Shown here: piece by piece, positions 41,462 through 48,806 of the stretch | How positions within the stretch are numbered: the stretch's first letter is position 1 | Layout: every line of letters begins with the position of its first letter | Assembly (NCBI RefSeq): GCF_005893125.1 | Contig: NZ_VCJS01000061.1 | Location: 1 to 62,190, forward strand | DNA length: 62,190 bases | Direction: 5' to 3' | Source: Nonomuraea basaltis | GTDB lineage: Bacteria > Actinomycetota > Actinomycetes > Streptosporangiales > Streptosporangiaceae | Program-made: the position numbers and the translations under genes | The notes under the pieces: generated by a model | Told to the model about the DNA's origin: nothing | Database searches by the model: none | The model's input: only the letters and a program-made list of their open reading frames with translations

Positions 41462-41929
41462 GTGACTGTGATCACGGTGAATACGACGGCGGGGCGGCTG
41501 ACTGTAGAGCAGCGCCGGACGCTGGCGCGGACGTTGACGGATGCCGTCTTGGTGCCGGAGATCGGGCAGTTCATGGAGGCCGCGCGGGTCGGTTTCCAGG
41601 TGCACTTCGTCGAGCGTGCCGCTGACATGGTCGCCATCGGCGGGGTCCTGGCCGCCGACTCTGGCCAGGACGTCACGCACATCGATGTCGCGGTGATGGA
41701 TGCCGACTGGAACCCGAACGTCCGTGCCGAGGTGATCGAGCGGATCCTCGCGGCGATGGCCGAGGCTTGTGGAGTGGACGTTCCGGCCCCGACCTGGTGG
41801 GTGAACTTCCGGACGATCGACGAGGGCAGCTGGGGTTCCGGAGGCGGGGTGACGTCGATCCTCGACCTACTCGACACGGGCGTGTTCACTCCGGAACGGG
41901 CCGCTGCGATCCACGCTGCCTTGTCCTGA
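41462..41929 (+). CDS. Tautomerase-superfamily protein lacking the N-terminal proline
   Basis: A 155-residue protein with the tautomerase beta-alpha-beta pattern (VITVNTTAGRLTVEQRRTLARTLTDAVLVPEIGQFMEAARVGFQVHFVE and a second similar half), ending with an actinobacterial tail VNFRTIDEGSWGSGG. Known family members use Pro1 as general base or acid; here GTG is followed by Thr, with no proline in the first eight residues. GAGAGGG precedes the start. An operator shared with the tetR gene at 42505-43089 lies just upstream. The reaction is unknown. Confidence 0.75.
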   Translation: MTVITVNTTAGRLTVEQRRTLARTLTDAVLVPEIGQFMEAARVGFQVHFVERAADMVAIGGVLAADSGQDVTHIDVAVMDADWNPNVRAEVIERILAAMAEACGVDVPAPTWWVNFRTIDEGSWGSGGGVTSILDLLDTGVFTPERAAAIHAALS

Positions 41930-42039
41930 AGTCCGCCTCCGGATGTGGAACACCCCCGGAAGGTATTGGCGGCTCAGCCGTTCAGCGCATTTCTGAGCGC
42001 GAAGCCGGCGGCCCTCGCCCCCGTGGACGCCGGAGAGCG

Positions 42040-42330
42040 GGGGCGGTCTTCCTCACCGTGGGCACCGGCCGTATCCACCTCTACGACCAGCCACCCAGGT
42101 CCACCGAGCGCTCCACCGTCCACCACCTGGGCATCCAGACGGACGAGCTCGAGACCGTCGTCGAACGCCTGCGTGCCATGTGCGTCTCGGTCACCGACAT
42201 CCGACACGAGCCCACCGCTCGCTACGCCATGGCCGAAGGCCCCGACCGTCTCCTCCTGGAGATCTTCCAGCCCGACCCCACGGATCTGCCCCCAGAGCTG
42301 GCCGCCTACTTCGGCCGCCTCCTGACGGGG
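42040..42330 (+). pseudogene. VOC (glyoxalase-fold) protein fragment
   Basis: VFLTVGTGRIHLYDQPP, then VHHLGIQTDELETVVERLRAM and AEGPDRLLLEIFQPDP form the second half of a glyoxalase/bleomycin-resistance fold. No start codon with an RBS precedes it, the first beta-alpha-beta unit is missing, and the frame continues without stop into unrelated sequence. It is best read as a remnant between the tautomerase and tetR genes. Confidence 0.5.
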
Positions 42331-42504
42331 CCGAGGAGCGGGCACCGGCCGGGGTGGGTGGCCCTCAGGATGATCGGTAAGAGACGCTGTGGGCTCACGA
42401 GCCGCACGCACCTGCATTGCTGGCCCGGTACGAGCCGTCCACCGTCGACGGGCGGGCCTGCAGACTCCCGTAGACCGTGGCTGAGGCCACAGTCCCCCTC
42501 CCGG

Positions 42505-43089
42505 TCACTTCGCGGCTGCCGCGTCCAGGAGGATCTCCAACTGGGCGGCGACGTCGTCCAGGGGCTGGATGTCGCGTTTGGCGCGGCACATCGCGACGGT
42601 CCCCTCCACGGCCGCGACGATCAGGATGGCCAGCCGCGCCGCATCCTCGGGGGCAGTGCCGCGCTCTCGCAGCGACGCGGCCAGAAGGCCCTCCCATGCG
42701 GTGAAGACCTCGGCGGCGGCAGTGATCGCTTCTGGATCGCCCTCGCGCGGCGGCTCCTCGACCGCGACGGCCAGGACGGGACAGCCCGCCGCGAAGTCGC
42801 TGTCGATGACCGTCTGACGCCACAGCGCCAGGAACGCGCGCAGCCCGGCCACCGGACCGGCCTGAAGTTCCCGCTCCAGGACCCGCGTGACCAGGTCACC
42901 GGCGAACCGGACGGCCTCGGCGGCCAGTTGCTGCTTGCCGCGCGGGAAGTAGTGGTAGGTGGAGCCGAGCGGCGCGCCGGAGTGCGCGGCCAGGTCCCGT
43001 ACCGTGCTCCCGGCCAGGCCGCGCCGCCGGATCAGGTCAGCCGCGCCGATGATGATCCGCTCTCGTGACTGCGGCTCCCGCCGTGACAT
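42505..43089 (-). CDS. TetR-family regulator (LmrA/YxaF-type)
   Basis: A 194-residue protein. Residues 8-55 form the helix-turn-helix (RERIIIGAADLIRRRGLAGSTVRDLAAHSGAPLGSTYHYFPRGKQQL). The C-terminal domain (ELQAGPVAGLRAFLALWRQTVIDSDFAAGCPVLAVAVEE) is the TetR_C/LmrA-YxaF type. Copies of the motif ATRACG-nn-CGTYAT lie in front of this gene and in front of two tautomerase genes, one intact and one broken, so it most likely represses those. Confidence 0.85.
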   Translation of the reverse strand: MSRREPQSRERIIIGAADLIRRRGLAGSTVRDLAAHSGAPLGSTYHYFPRGKQQLAAEAVRFAGDLVTRVLERELQAGPVAGLRAFLALWRQTVIDSDFAAGCPVLAVAVEEPPREGDPEAITAAAEVFTAWEGLLAASLRERGTAPEDAARLAILIVAAVEGTVAMCRAKRDIQPLDDVAAQLEILLDAAAAK

Positions 43090-43108
43090 CTGACAACCCC
43101 CGATTGAA

Positions 43109-43160
43109 TATGACGCTCGTCATAGCCTACTGTGAGTCGCGGTTATAACGAACGTCATAA
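43109..43160. promoter_or_regulatory. Two operators between tetR and the truncated tautomerase
   Basis: TATGACG-CT-CGTCATA at 43109-43124 is an exact seven-base inverted repeat; TATAACG-AA-CGTCATA at 43144-43159 has one mismatch. A third copy lies at 41433-41448. Their centres are 35 bases apart in the divergent gap, one near each start. Confidence 0.75.
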
Positions 43161-43196
43161 TTCGGATGCCGCACCCCTCTCGCCAGGAGGCACCTC

Positions 43197-43388
43197 ATGC
43201 CGATGATCCAGCTCACCGCCCCCGCCGGGGCCCTGACCGGCCAGGGCCGATCCGACGTCCAGCGGGAGCTCGCGCGGGTGCTGCTGCGCTGGGAGGGCGC
43301 AAACGCGCCGCACCCCGCCTGGCCGAACCGGGCGACGCCATCGTCCGCCCGTTCCTCGCCGGCGCCGGTGCCGCCGATACCGCAGTAA
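43197..43388 (+). pseudogene. Truncated tautomerase
   Basis: The frame begins MPMIQLTAPAGALTGQGRSDVQRELARVLLRWEGA, a tautomerase start with Pro1 intact, but after about 35 residues homology ends and the frame runs into low-quality sequence and stops. Its own operator is still present upstream. The break lies about 65 bases before the first copy of the KVPNGYCGIGGTG-encoding segment on the other strand, so a rearrangement joined them. Confidence 0.6.
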
Positions 43389-43471
43389 CCGTTCGGCACT
43401 TTAAATAGGTACTGCTGGTGGTAGCGGTTCGCCTCCCGCAATAGTTCCGGAGACTCCCGCTCGACCCTCAA
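43364..43471 (-). pseudogene. Copy 1 of the KVPNGYCGIGGTG peptide gene (3'-truncated)
   Basis: From a TTG at 43471 the minus strand reads RVERESPELLREANRY and then HQQYLFKVPNGYCGIGGTG (43364-43420). After this, the VxCP segment present in the other copies is replaced by the junction with the broken tautomerase gene. The 57 conserved bases differ from copy 3 at eight positions, all third-codon and synonymous. The N-terminal part does not match copy 3. Confidence 0.55.
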
Positions 43472-43477
43472 GCAGTC

Positions 43478-43894
43478 TCAGACAGGGACCACCTGCACTG
43501 CTTTCCCGCACAGTTTGCCCATGTCATCCTTGTCAGACGTCAGAACGATGGCAGGGCGCACCGAGCGCAGTGCGGTGGCCGCGACCACAGCGTCTATGGC
43601 GTACTTGTGACCGTGCAGGCGGGCATCTCGAAGAAGCTCGATCGCTCGTGACGAGATTTCCTCGGTCACCGGCTCGATCTTCAACCGAGACAGGTACCAC
43701 CTGAGACGATCGCTCTTGACCCGAACGTCTTGCGCCTCGATCGGTGTCATCGCGCTGACCACAACCCGAAAGTCGTTGTCCTGCGCCTCCCGTACGAACG
43801 CTGTCATCCGCTGGTCGGCCTCGCACCACTTCACGAGCCCTTCGCAATCGAGAACGACGGTGCCCGCGCTCAACCTGCTTCGTGCGCGCGCCAT
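43478..43894 (-). CDS. PIN-domain toxin (VapC-like)
   Basis: A 138-residue protein. TVVLDCEGLVKWCE has the first PIN aspartate, ISSRAIELLRDARLHGHKYAIDAVVAATALR the central Glu-Ile/Asp cluster, and IVLTSDKDDMGKLCG the C-terminal Asp pair. PIN toxins cleave RNA with Mg2+. The first 25 bases overlap the end of the upstream antitoxin gene. The spacing of acidic residues is like actinobacterial VapC relatives of DUF type. Confidence 0.8.
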   Translation of the reverse strand: MARARSRLSAGTVVLDCEGLVKWCEADQRMTAFVREAQDNDFRVVVSAMTPIEAQDVRVKSDRLRWYLSRLKIEPVTEEISSRAIELLRDARLHGHKYAIDAVVAATALRSVRPAIVLTSDKDDMGKLCGKAVQVVPV

Positions 43895-44181
43895 TCGTCC
43901 TCCCCTTGGAGTTCAGGCGCCGACTTGGCGCGGCGGAACAACTCCGCCGCCTCATCACGCAAAGACTGTGGGATCGGTCCAGCAGCGGCCTCGTTCGCCT
44001 GCAGAGCTTCTTCCAAGAGATCCCGCTCGATCTGGCGCTCCACAGCGGCATCGACGTACGCGGAAAACCCGCGAGCCCCGACTCGTTCTCGGACGGCGCG
44101 AATGTTGCCCGTTCTCAGGGACACACTGACCTTGGCGGCCGGCCCGTCCCCCGGGGCGAAGTCTCGTTCAGGCATGCTCAT
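43870..44181 (-). CDS. Antitoxin of the PIN toxin pair
   Basis: A 103-residue protein. AAKVSVSLRTGNIRAVRERVGARGFSAYVDAAVERQIERDLL (residues about 15-56) is a ribbon-helix-helix DNA-binding domain; the acidic, helical tail (EAAAGPIPQSLRDEAAELFRRAKSAPE) would wrap the toxin. It overlaps the toxin gene by 25 bases, so the two are coupled. An inverted repeat ten bases upstream of the start is the expected autoregulatory site. Confidence 0.8.
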   Translation of the reverse strand: MSMPERDFAPGDGPAAKVSVSLRTGNIRAVRERVGARGFSAYVDAAVERQIERDLLEEALQANEAAAGPIPQSLRDEAAELFRRAKSAPELQGEDEWRAHEAG

Positions 44182-44190
44182 AGACTCAGT

Positions 44191-44209
44191 TTACTACTTG
44201 AAGTAGCAA
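44191..44209. promoter_or_regulatory. Autoregulatory operator of the toxin-antitoxin pair
   Basis: CTACTT at 44194-44199 and AAGTAG at 44201-44206 are exact reverse complements around a single G; extending outward, TTA...CAA adds two more matching pairs with one mismatch. It starts ten bases upstream of the antitoxin ATG, the usual place for ribbon-helix-helix autoregulation. Confidence 0.7.
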
Positions 44210-44242
44210 AGCGCCGGTCCCGTTCTGCGCGAGGAGCGACCG

Positions 44243-44350
44243 CTACATGCCTACGCCTGGCCGGACGTCAACCCGACGGGGGCAGGAGACCCCGGTACCA
44301 CCGATGCCGCAGTAGCCGTTGGGAACTTTGTAACAGGCATTGCTGGTGCG
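44243..44350 (-). pseudogene. Copy 2 of the KVPNGYCGIGGTG peptide gene (start unclear)
   Basis: The minus strand reads ELGKRSRTSNACY, then KVPNGYCGIGGTGVSCP (44279-44329), then RRVDVRPGVGM and a stop at 44243. The C-terminal VSCP matches VACP of copy 3. Just upstream of the lysine codon one base is inserted relative to copy 3, so HQQYLF is read here as SNACY. No convincing start with an RBS is visible, so the copy may be decayed. Against copy 3, seven of eight differences over 17 codons are synonymous. Confidence 0.5.
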
Positions 44351-44599
44351 TGATCGCTTGCCCAGCTCAAGGCCGACATGGCCGTGACGATGGCCCAGAC
44401 CACCAAGACCCACTACATCAACGGCACTGTCCTCTCCTGCCACCGTTCGGAATCTGCTGGCGCGCGGCCTCAGAGCATGCTGTGCGACCGCATCCGCAGT
44501 GGGTTCGTGCGGCGGCCGAAGGCAGGGACGGACGGCCTGGACGAAGGCAGGCCGGAGCGCGTCGGCCGTGCCCAGCGAGGCGCGGCCAACGCTCATCGC

Positions 44600-46219
44600 T
44601 TACGAGTCACGGAGCCGATCGGCGAGCTGCGCCAGGTAGAGGGAGCCAGGTGCCAGCCCCGACCGGTTGGTCCCCTCCACATAGCCGGTCTGGTGGTTGG
44701 TGTACCAGTTCTGCCCGGTGACGATGCCGGTAGTGCCGATGGCGAAGTTCTGGGCGGTGGGTGGGGTCTGCACGCACAACTTCTTTCCGTTGTCGACGGT
44801 GCAGTTCCACGCCACGCTGTTCACCGAGGACCAGCCATGCCCATTTCCCCTGTCTCCGCGATTGTGCAGGGCCAGGACCCAATCGTTCTCGCTCTGGCTG
44901 GACAGTTCCTGGATGTTGTCGTACAGGAGCCCCTGACTCCACCGGTGATGGCCGCCGGTCTCGTTGTAGCCAAACTTGCTGTACCCGTTCAGCCACACAT
45001 TGCCAGAGCAGGTGCTCATCCCCGTGCCGATGAAGGCGTGCCGCGCGTAGAACGCTATCAGGTCGTTGAAGAGGACCTGCTGGGACATGCCACCGGCGCA
45101 GAAGCTGTACCGCCTCCCTCCGATGATCTCGGAACGAGGTTGGACGGCCCGAACCCGCTGCACGGTAACCCGCGTGCTGCGCTGCACCCAGACGCCGGAG
45201 ACCGAGAAGTGCAGGAGCGCGGCGTTCATGACCCACGCGTCCTCGACCCTGCTGACGAAGATGCAGCTCTGCGGGTGGTCTTCGCTAGTGCTCGACGGAT
45301 CGTCCATGTCGATGCGGAGGTCCTCCACACCGACATTGCGGACGAGCCCGACCCGGTCCCAGACGTATACGTAGGACTGGGACAGGGACCGTCGCAGATC
45401 GTTGAAGACGGGGGCACAGATGATGATGTCGTTGCCGACGATCTCCCGGATGTACCTGTTGTACATGATGGGCAGCTCCGGTGGTTTGCCGGGGGTCCAG
45501 GGAGCGTCGTTCACCACCCCCCCGCCGTTGATCGCCTCGATCCACTCCTGGGTGTGCGGGTGGTAGATGATGATGTTGTCGCCGACCTTGAGGTTGGCCG
45601 TCGATGCCAGGGTGATCCGGCGCTGTCCGGTCGTGACCAGGCTGGAGGTGATGCCGGTCTTGGTGCCGGGCACCTGCGATTCCCAGTCGCCGGACGTACC
45701 ACCGACGAAGAGAACCGCGCTCCTGCTTCCGTCGCCCTTACCGGTGATGACCGTGTTGACCGACGTGTCGGCTTCCTTGCCAACCCCGCGCAACACGACA
45801 CCGTCGTGCTTCATCCGGAGCGTGCCGTCGACGATGTAGTGACCGGCCTTGAGGAGCAGCGCCCCTCTGAACCCGTTGGCGCCGAGCGGCATCCCGCCCA
45901 CCTCGTCGAGCGCGGCCTGAATGTGCGCGGTGTTGTCACCCGCGACAGGGCCGATCTCCTTGACGACTGGGACGGACGGGATCGGCGTCTGGCCATTGCG
46001 GTACCCGGCCCAGCTGAAGTCCGGGATCACCTTCCCCCGTGAATCCGGCTTGTAGACCAGCCGGCCGTCGGCGCCCGGGTAGACGAGCTGGGAATGCCAT
46101 GTAGCCGCCTGCGCCGCGTCGGGGGCAAGCACGTCACGGGTCAGGGACGCGGCCGCCCCCGCGACCACGGCCCCGCCACCGATCCTGAGCAGGCTGCGGC
46201 GCGATAGAGATCCGGGCAT
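44600..46219 (-). CDS. Tat-exported right-handed beta-helix protein (pectate-lyase superfamily)
   Basis: A 539-residue protein with a twin-arginine signal (SRRSLLRIGGGAVVAGAAASL, cleavage near AQA-AT). AGDNTAHIQAALDEVGGMPLGANGFRGALLLKAGHYIVDGTLRMKHDGVVLRGVG (about 90-145) is the entry of a pectate-lyase-superfamily beta-helix. The coils continue with VGVEDLRIDMDD, NAALLHFSVSGVWVQRSTRVTVQRVRAVQ and GLLYDNIQELSSQSENDWVL. Members are polysaccharide lyases or hydrolases; the substrate is unknown. GGAGGAG precedes ATG 46219. It lies between copies 2 and 3 of the peptide gene, on the same strand. Confidence 0.8.
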   Translation of the reverse strand: MPGSLSRRSLLRIGGGAVVAGAAASLTRDVLAPDAAQAATWHSQLVYPGADGRLVYKPDSRGKVIPDFSWAGYRNGQTPIPSVPVVKEIGPVAGDNTAHIQAALDEVGGMPLGANGFRGALLLKAGHYIVDGTLRMKHDGVVLRGVGKEADTSVNTVITGKGDGSRSAVLFVGGTSGDWESQVPGTKTGITSSLVTTGQRRITLASTANLKVGDNIIIYHPHTQEWIEAINGGGVVNDAPWTPGKPPELPIMYNRYIREIVGNDIIICAPVFNDLRRSLSQSYVYVWDRVGLVRNVGVEDLRIDMDDPSSTSEDHPQSCIFVSRVEDAWVMNAALLHFSVSGVWVQRSTRVTVQRVRAVQPRSEIIGGRRYSFCAGGMSQQVLFNDLIAFYARHAFIGTGMSTCSGNVWLNGYSKFGYNETGGHHRWSQGLLYDNIQELSSQSENDWVLALHNRGDRGNGHGWSSVNSVAWNCTVDNGKKLCVQTPPTAQNFAIGTTGIVTGQNWYTNHQTGYVEGTNRSGLAPGSLYLAQLADRLRDS

Positions 46220-46541
46220 CGTATGTTTCTCCTCCGAAGGGGCCCCGGACCCAACTCTCCGACCACCGAGGCAGGGTCTGAGCTTGTCCGTTGAGCCAGG
46301 GAAAGACATACGGAGGGTAGAGGAGGCCGGTATGTTTCCCCTATATCGCCGGGGTCATCCCGAAGCTGTGCACCTCGCCGATCGCGAGCCTGGGTCCGGG
46401 TCCGGTCGATCACCAACATGATCGACGCCGTCGCAAACTTGCGCCAGCGCCCCTTTCTTGCTCGGTCTGCACGGCATCATTGCGGCCTTCCTACGCAACG
46501 GCCGAGTCGCCCTCATCAAACTCTCTCTTATCTCCGCAGGT
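46220..46541. other. 322-base intergenic stretch, promoter region of the beta-helix gene
   Basis: No supported gene. On the minus strand this is the upstream region of the Tat-exported protein and the downstream region of the 88-residue peptide gene. The string ACCCCGGCGATATAGGGG near 46333-46352 (minus strand) is an imperfect palindrome. Nothing else stands out. Confidence 0.4.
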
Positions 46542-46808
46542 CTACGCCTCGCCTGAGGTCAGACCGACCGGGCAGGCGACACCCGTCCCGCCGATGCCGC
46601 AGTAGCCGTTCGGCACTTTAAAAAGATATTGCTGGTGCTTCCACTGCTCGAACGAGGTGTCCTCGAAATCGGGAACCATGGCGATGGCCGCGTCAACGGG
46701 CGCCGTGCTCGCCATCGCGGATGGTGTCGTGCACGACGGCGGAGCGGGCCCGCGTACGGGGACTTCGGCGACGAGGAAGATCGTGTCCTGGTCCTCCTGC
46801 GTGGTCAC
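46542..46808 (-). CDS. Copy 3: 88-residue protein with C-terminal KVPNGYCGIGGTG, coupled to mimR
   Basis: The GTG start (46806-46808) overlaps the TGA of the mimR-type gene (GTGA), so translation is coupled. The product begins MTTQEDQDTIFLVAEVPVRG, has a small-residue-rich middle (residues 20-45) and ends EQWKHQQYLFKVPNGYC-GIGGTGVACP-VGLTSGEA. Two cysteines in the tail (70 and 79) and a leader/core-like division recall a ribosomal-peptide precursor or a disulfide-closed signal peptide, but no maturation enzyme is next to it. I recognise no family. The motif occurs twice more within 3.3 kb. Confidence 0.55.
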   Translation of the reverse strand: MTTQEDQDTIFLVAEVPVRGPAPPSCTTPSAMASTAPVDAAIAMVPDFEDTSFEQWKHQQYLFKVPNGYCGIGGTGVACPVGLTSGEA

Positions 46809-48604
46809 GAGATGCCGTACTGGCGGATCTTCCGGTAGATCGTGGCTCGTGACATGCCGATCGCCTTCGCGGCTTTGGTTGGGTTTTCCTGGTTGTCCCG
46901 CAACGCGTTGACGATGGCGTCGCGTTCGAGCGCCTCGATCGGCGTGAGCAGCCGATGGCTCGCGGACCGGCATTCCGGCGGCAGGTCGGCGACGTCGACG
47001 ACGCCTTTGGGACGATGCTTGATCGTGGTGGCGAGCACCCCGCGCAGTTGGCTCACGTTGCCCGGCCAGTCGAGCCGGGCCAGCTGTGCCAGCGCCTGGG
47101 GCGAGCACATCAGCTGGTCGTCCTTGGTCAGCTGCCGGAGCAGGTGCTGCACGAGGTCGGGCAGGTCGTCGATGTGGTGGCGCAACGCGGGGACTTCGAC
47201 GGTGCGGGGGAAGATGGACCGCAAGGGCGCCACGGCGTCGGGCGTCCGCAGCGCGATGACGACCCGCGCCGCGTCCCACGTGCGGTCGGTGAGCAGGTCT
47301 GCCGTCGCCGACGCCTGCTGATCGGACAGCCGCTCGGCGTGCCGGAGCACGACCGTGGCGCCGGGTGTGGTCAGGTCCTCGGTCAGGGTTTCGAGCCAGC
47401 TGTCGAACTCGCCCGCGGCGGGCGGCTGGGTGACGCGGAAGTGCCTGCCCGGCTCGCGCTGCTGGTGCACCGCGCGTAGCAGGGCGAGCTTGCCGGCACC
47501 CACTTCACCCTCGATCGCGAACCAGTCACCTGTAGCGAAGCACGCGGCGGCCTGCTGGACCGACCGCGTCCACGCCGGGCCGGTGCCCGCCAAACCGGGT
47601 GGGTTCATCCGGTGGGTGCGGTGCAGCGAGACGCCGCCCGCCAGTGGTGCCGGAAGTCGTTCGACCCGGATGCGGAACACGCCACCCGCGAGCCCGGAAC
47701 CCGTCGACGCGGGGGAGTAGCGCAGGTGGGCCGTGCGTCCGCTGGGCAGCTCGACCGTCCGCAACGCGTGCCGATTGTCCGCGCGCATCGTGTCGACCGC
47801 GTAGCCGATCAACGTCTGCTGCTCGGCGGGGTCGACCAGGTGCCGGAGTGCGTCGTTCATCATCACCACGTCGTTGTTCAGCGCGAGCACCGGCCCCGGC
47901 GACCGTTGGCAGATCTTCATGTATTCGTGCACCAGCGCGAGTTCGCGCATGCCGGTCTGGGCGTGCAGTTCCGCCTCGATCTGCCGGGCGGTGGACGCCG
48001 CCAGCGCGATCAGCAGCGGTCCGGGCGTATGCCGCCACGTCGTGATGTCCAGGATGCCGATCACCTTGCCGCGGACCGGGTGCCGGATGGGCATACCCGC
48101 GCAGGCGAACTGTCCCAGTTGACCCGCGTAGTGCTCGCTCCCGTCGACGAACGCGGACGATCCGCTGGAGATGGCGGTGCCGATTCCGTTCGTGCCGACG
48201 AATTTCTCGGCGTAGCTGAAACCGGGCGCCAACTGGACCGCGTCGAGGGCTTCGCTGATCTGGAAACTGGAAACCCGCCGATCGAGCACCAGCCCGGTTT
48301 GATCGGTGAGGATCGTGCTGACCGCTTCACCGCGCAACTGTTCGTGCAGCATGTCGAGGATGGGGGCCGCGCCGCGCGCCAACGGCGTTTCGAGATCGGG
48401 ATCGCGGATGAACGGGGCGAGGATCCGATCCGCCTCGACGTTGTTGTCCCGCGACCGCTCCCAGGACGCCAGGATCGTCCGCCTGACGTTGGGACCGCGC
48501 TCACCCGTGCCGCTGAGGAAGCTGTCGCGGGCGTGGCTGATCTCGGCGTCGATGGTCGCCGCGGGTGCGGGCTCGGCGGATCCGCTGCTCAGCGCCTTCG
48601 CCAC
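46805..48604 (-). CDS. mimR: MimR-like transcriptional activator (GAF, AAA-like, Fis)
   Basis: A 599-residue activator of the acetoin-regulator/MimR group. Residues 45-80 carry the conserved NVRRTILASWERSRDNNVEADRI, then a GAF sensor (GLVLDRRVSSFQISEAL to VIGILDITTWRH), a degenerate AAA+ core with a Walker A-like GEVGAGKLALL, and a Fis helix-turn-helix at the end (KAAKAIGMSRATIYRKIRQYGI). The GAFTGA loop needed to contact sigma-54 is absent. The start is GTG 48604 with GGGAGG upstream. It is divergent from mimA, which its homologue activates in mycobacteria. Confidence 0.85.
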   Translation of the reverse strand: MAKALSSGSAEPAPAATIDAEISHARDSFLSGTGERGPNVRRTILASWERSRDNNVEADRILAPFIRDPDLETPLARGAAPILDMLHEQLRGEAVSTILTDQTGLVLDRRVSSFQISEALDAVQLAPGFSYAEKFVGTNGIGTAISSGSSAFVDGSEHYAGQLGQFACAGMPIRHPVRGKVIGILDITTWRHTPGPLLIALAASTARQIEAELHAQTGMRELALVHEYMKICQRSPGPVLALNNDVVMMNDALRHLVDPAEQQTLIGYAVDTMRADNRHALRTVELPSGRTAHLRYSPASTGSGLAGGVFRIRVERLPAPLAGGVSLHRTHRMNPPGLAGTGPAWTRSVQQAAACFATGDWFAIEGEVGAGKLALLRAVHQQREPGRHFRVTQPPAAGEFDSWLETLTEDLTTPGATVVLRHAERLSDQQASATADLLTDRTWDAARVVIALRTPDAVAPLRSIFPRTVEVPALRHHIDDLPDLVQHLLRQLTKDDQLMCSPQALAQLARLDWPGNVSQLRGVLATTIKHRPKGVVDVADLPPECRSASHRLLTPIEALERDAIVNALRDNQENPTKAAKAIGMSRATIYRKIRQYGIS

Positions 48605-48806
48605 GGGAGCCTCCCTGGATTGCCGTCTTCCCAAGAGTAGGCGCCGGGCGTGTGACCGGGATCTCAGATTGAGACGGTAACACTCCCGTAGCCGGGGTGT
48701 CATGAGTCAGCAACCCCGCGTCAACATCCCCGCTCGTGGATGACGGCGTTTTCGCCACGGTCATCGGCCGGCGGCGCCGAATCCCGTGTCGAGAGAGGAC
48801 CACGCA
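48605..48806. promoter_or_regulatory. Divergent mimR-mimA control region
   Basis: This 202-base gap must hold the promoter of the monooxygenase operon and the MimR binding sites. CATCC at 48725-48729 and GGATG at 48738-48742 form a short inverted repeat about 65 bases before mimA. No sigma-54 type GG...GC promoter is evident. The precise elements cannot be fixed from this sequence alone. Confidence 0.4.

Noticed and set aside
46581..46637. The motif GYCG as a hevein-type chitin-binding domain
   Set aside because: Hevein domains share GYCG but need about eight cysteines in 40 residues. Here only two are present, so the similarity is coincidental.
43364..46637. The three motif copies as a MITE or DNA repeat
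   Set aside because: Differences among copies fall almost only at third codon positions in one frame. No terminal inverted repeats or target duplications flank the blocks.
46805..48604. A classical sigma-54 activator
   Set aside because: The GAFTGA loop is absent and no -24/-12 promoter is seen before mimA.
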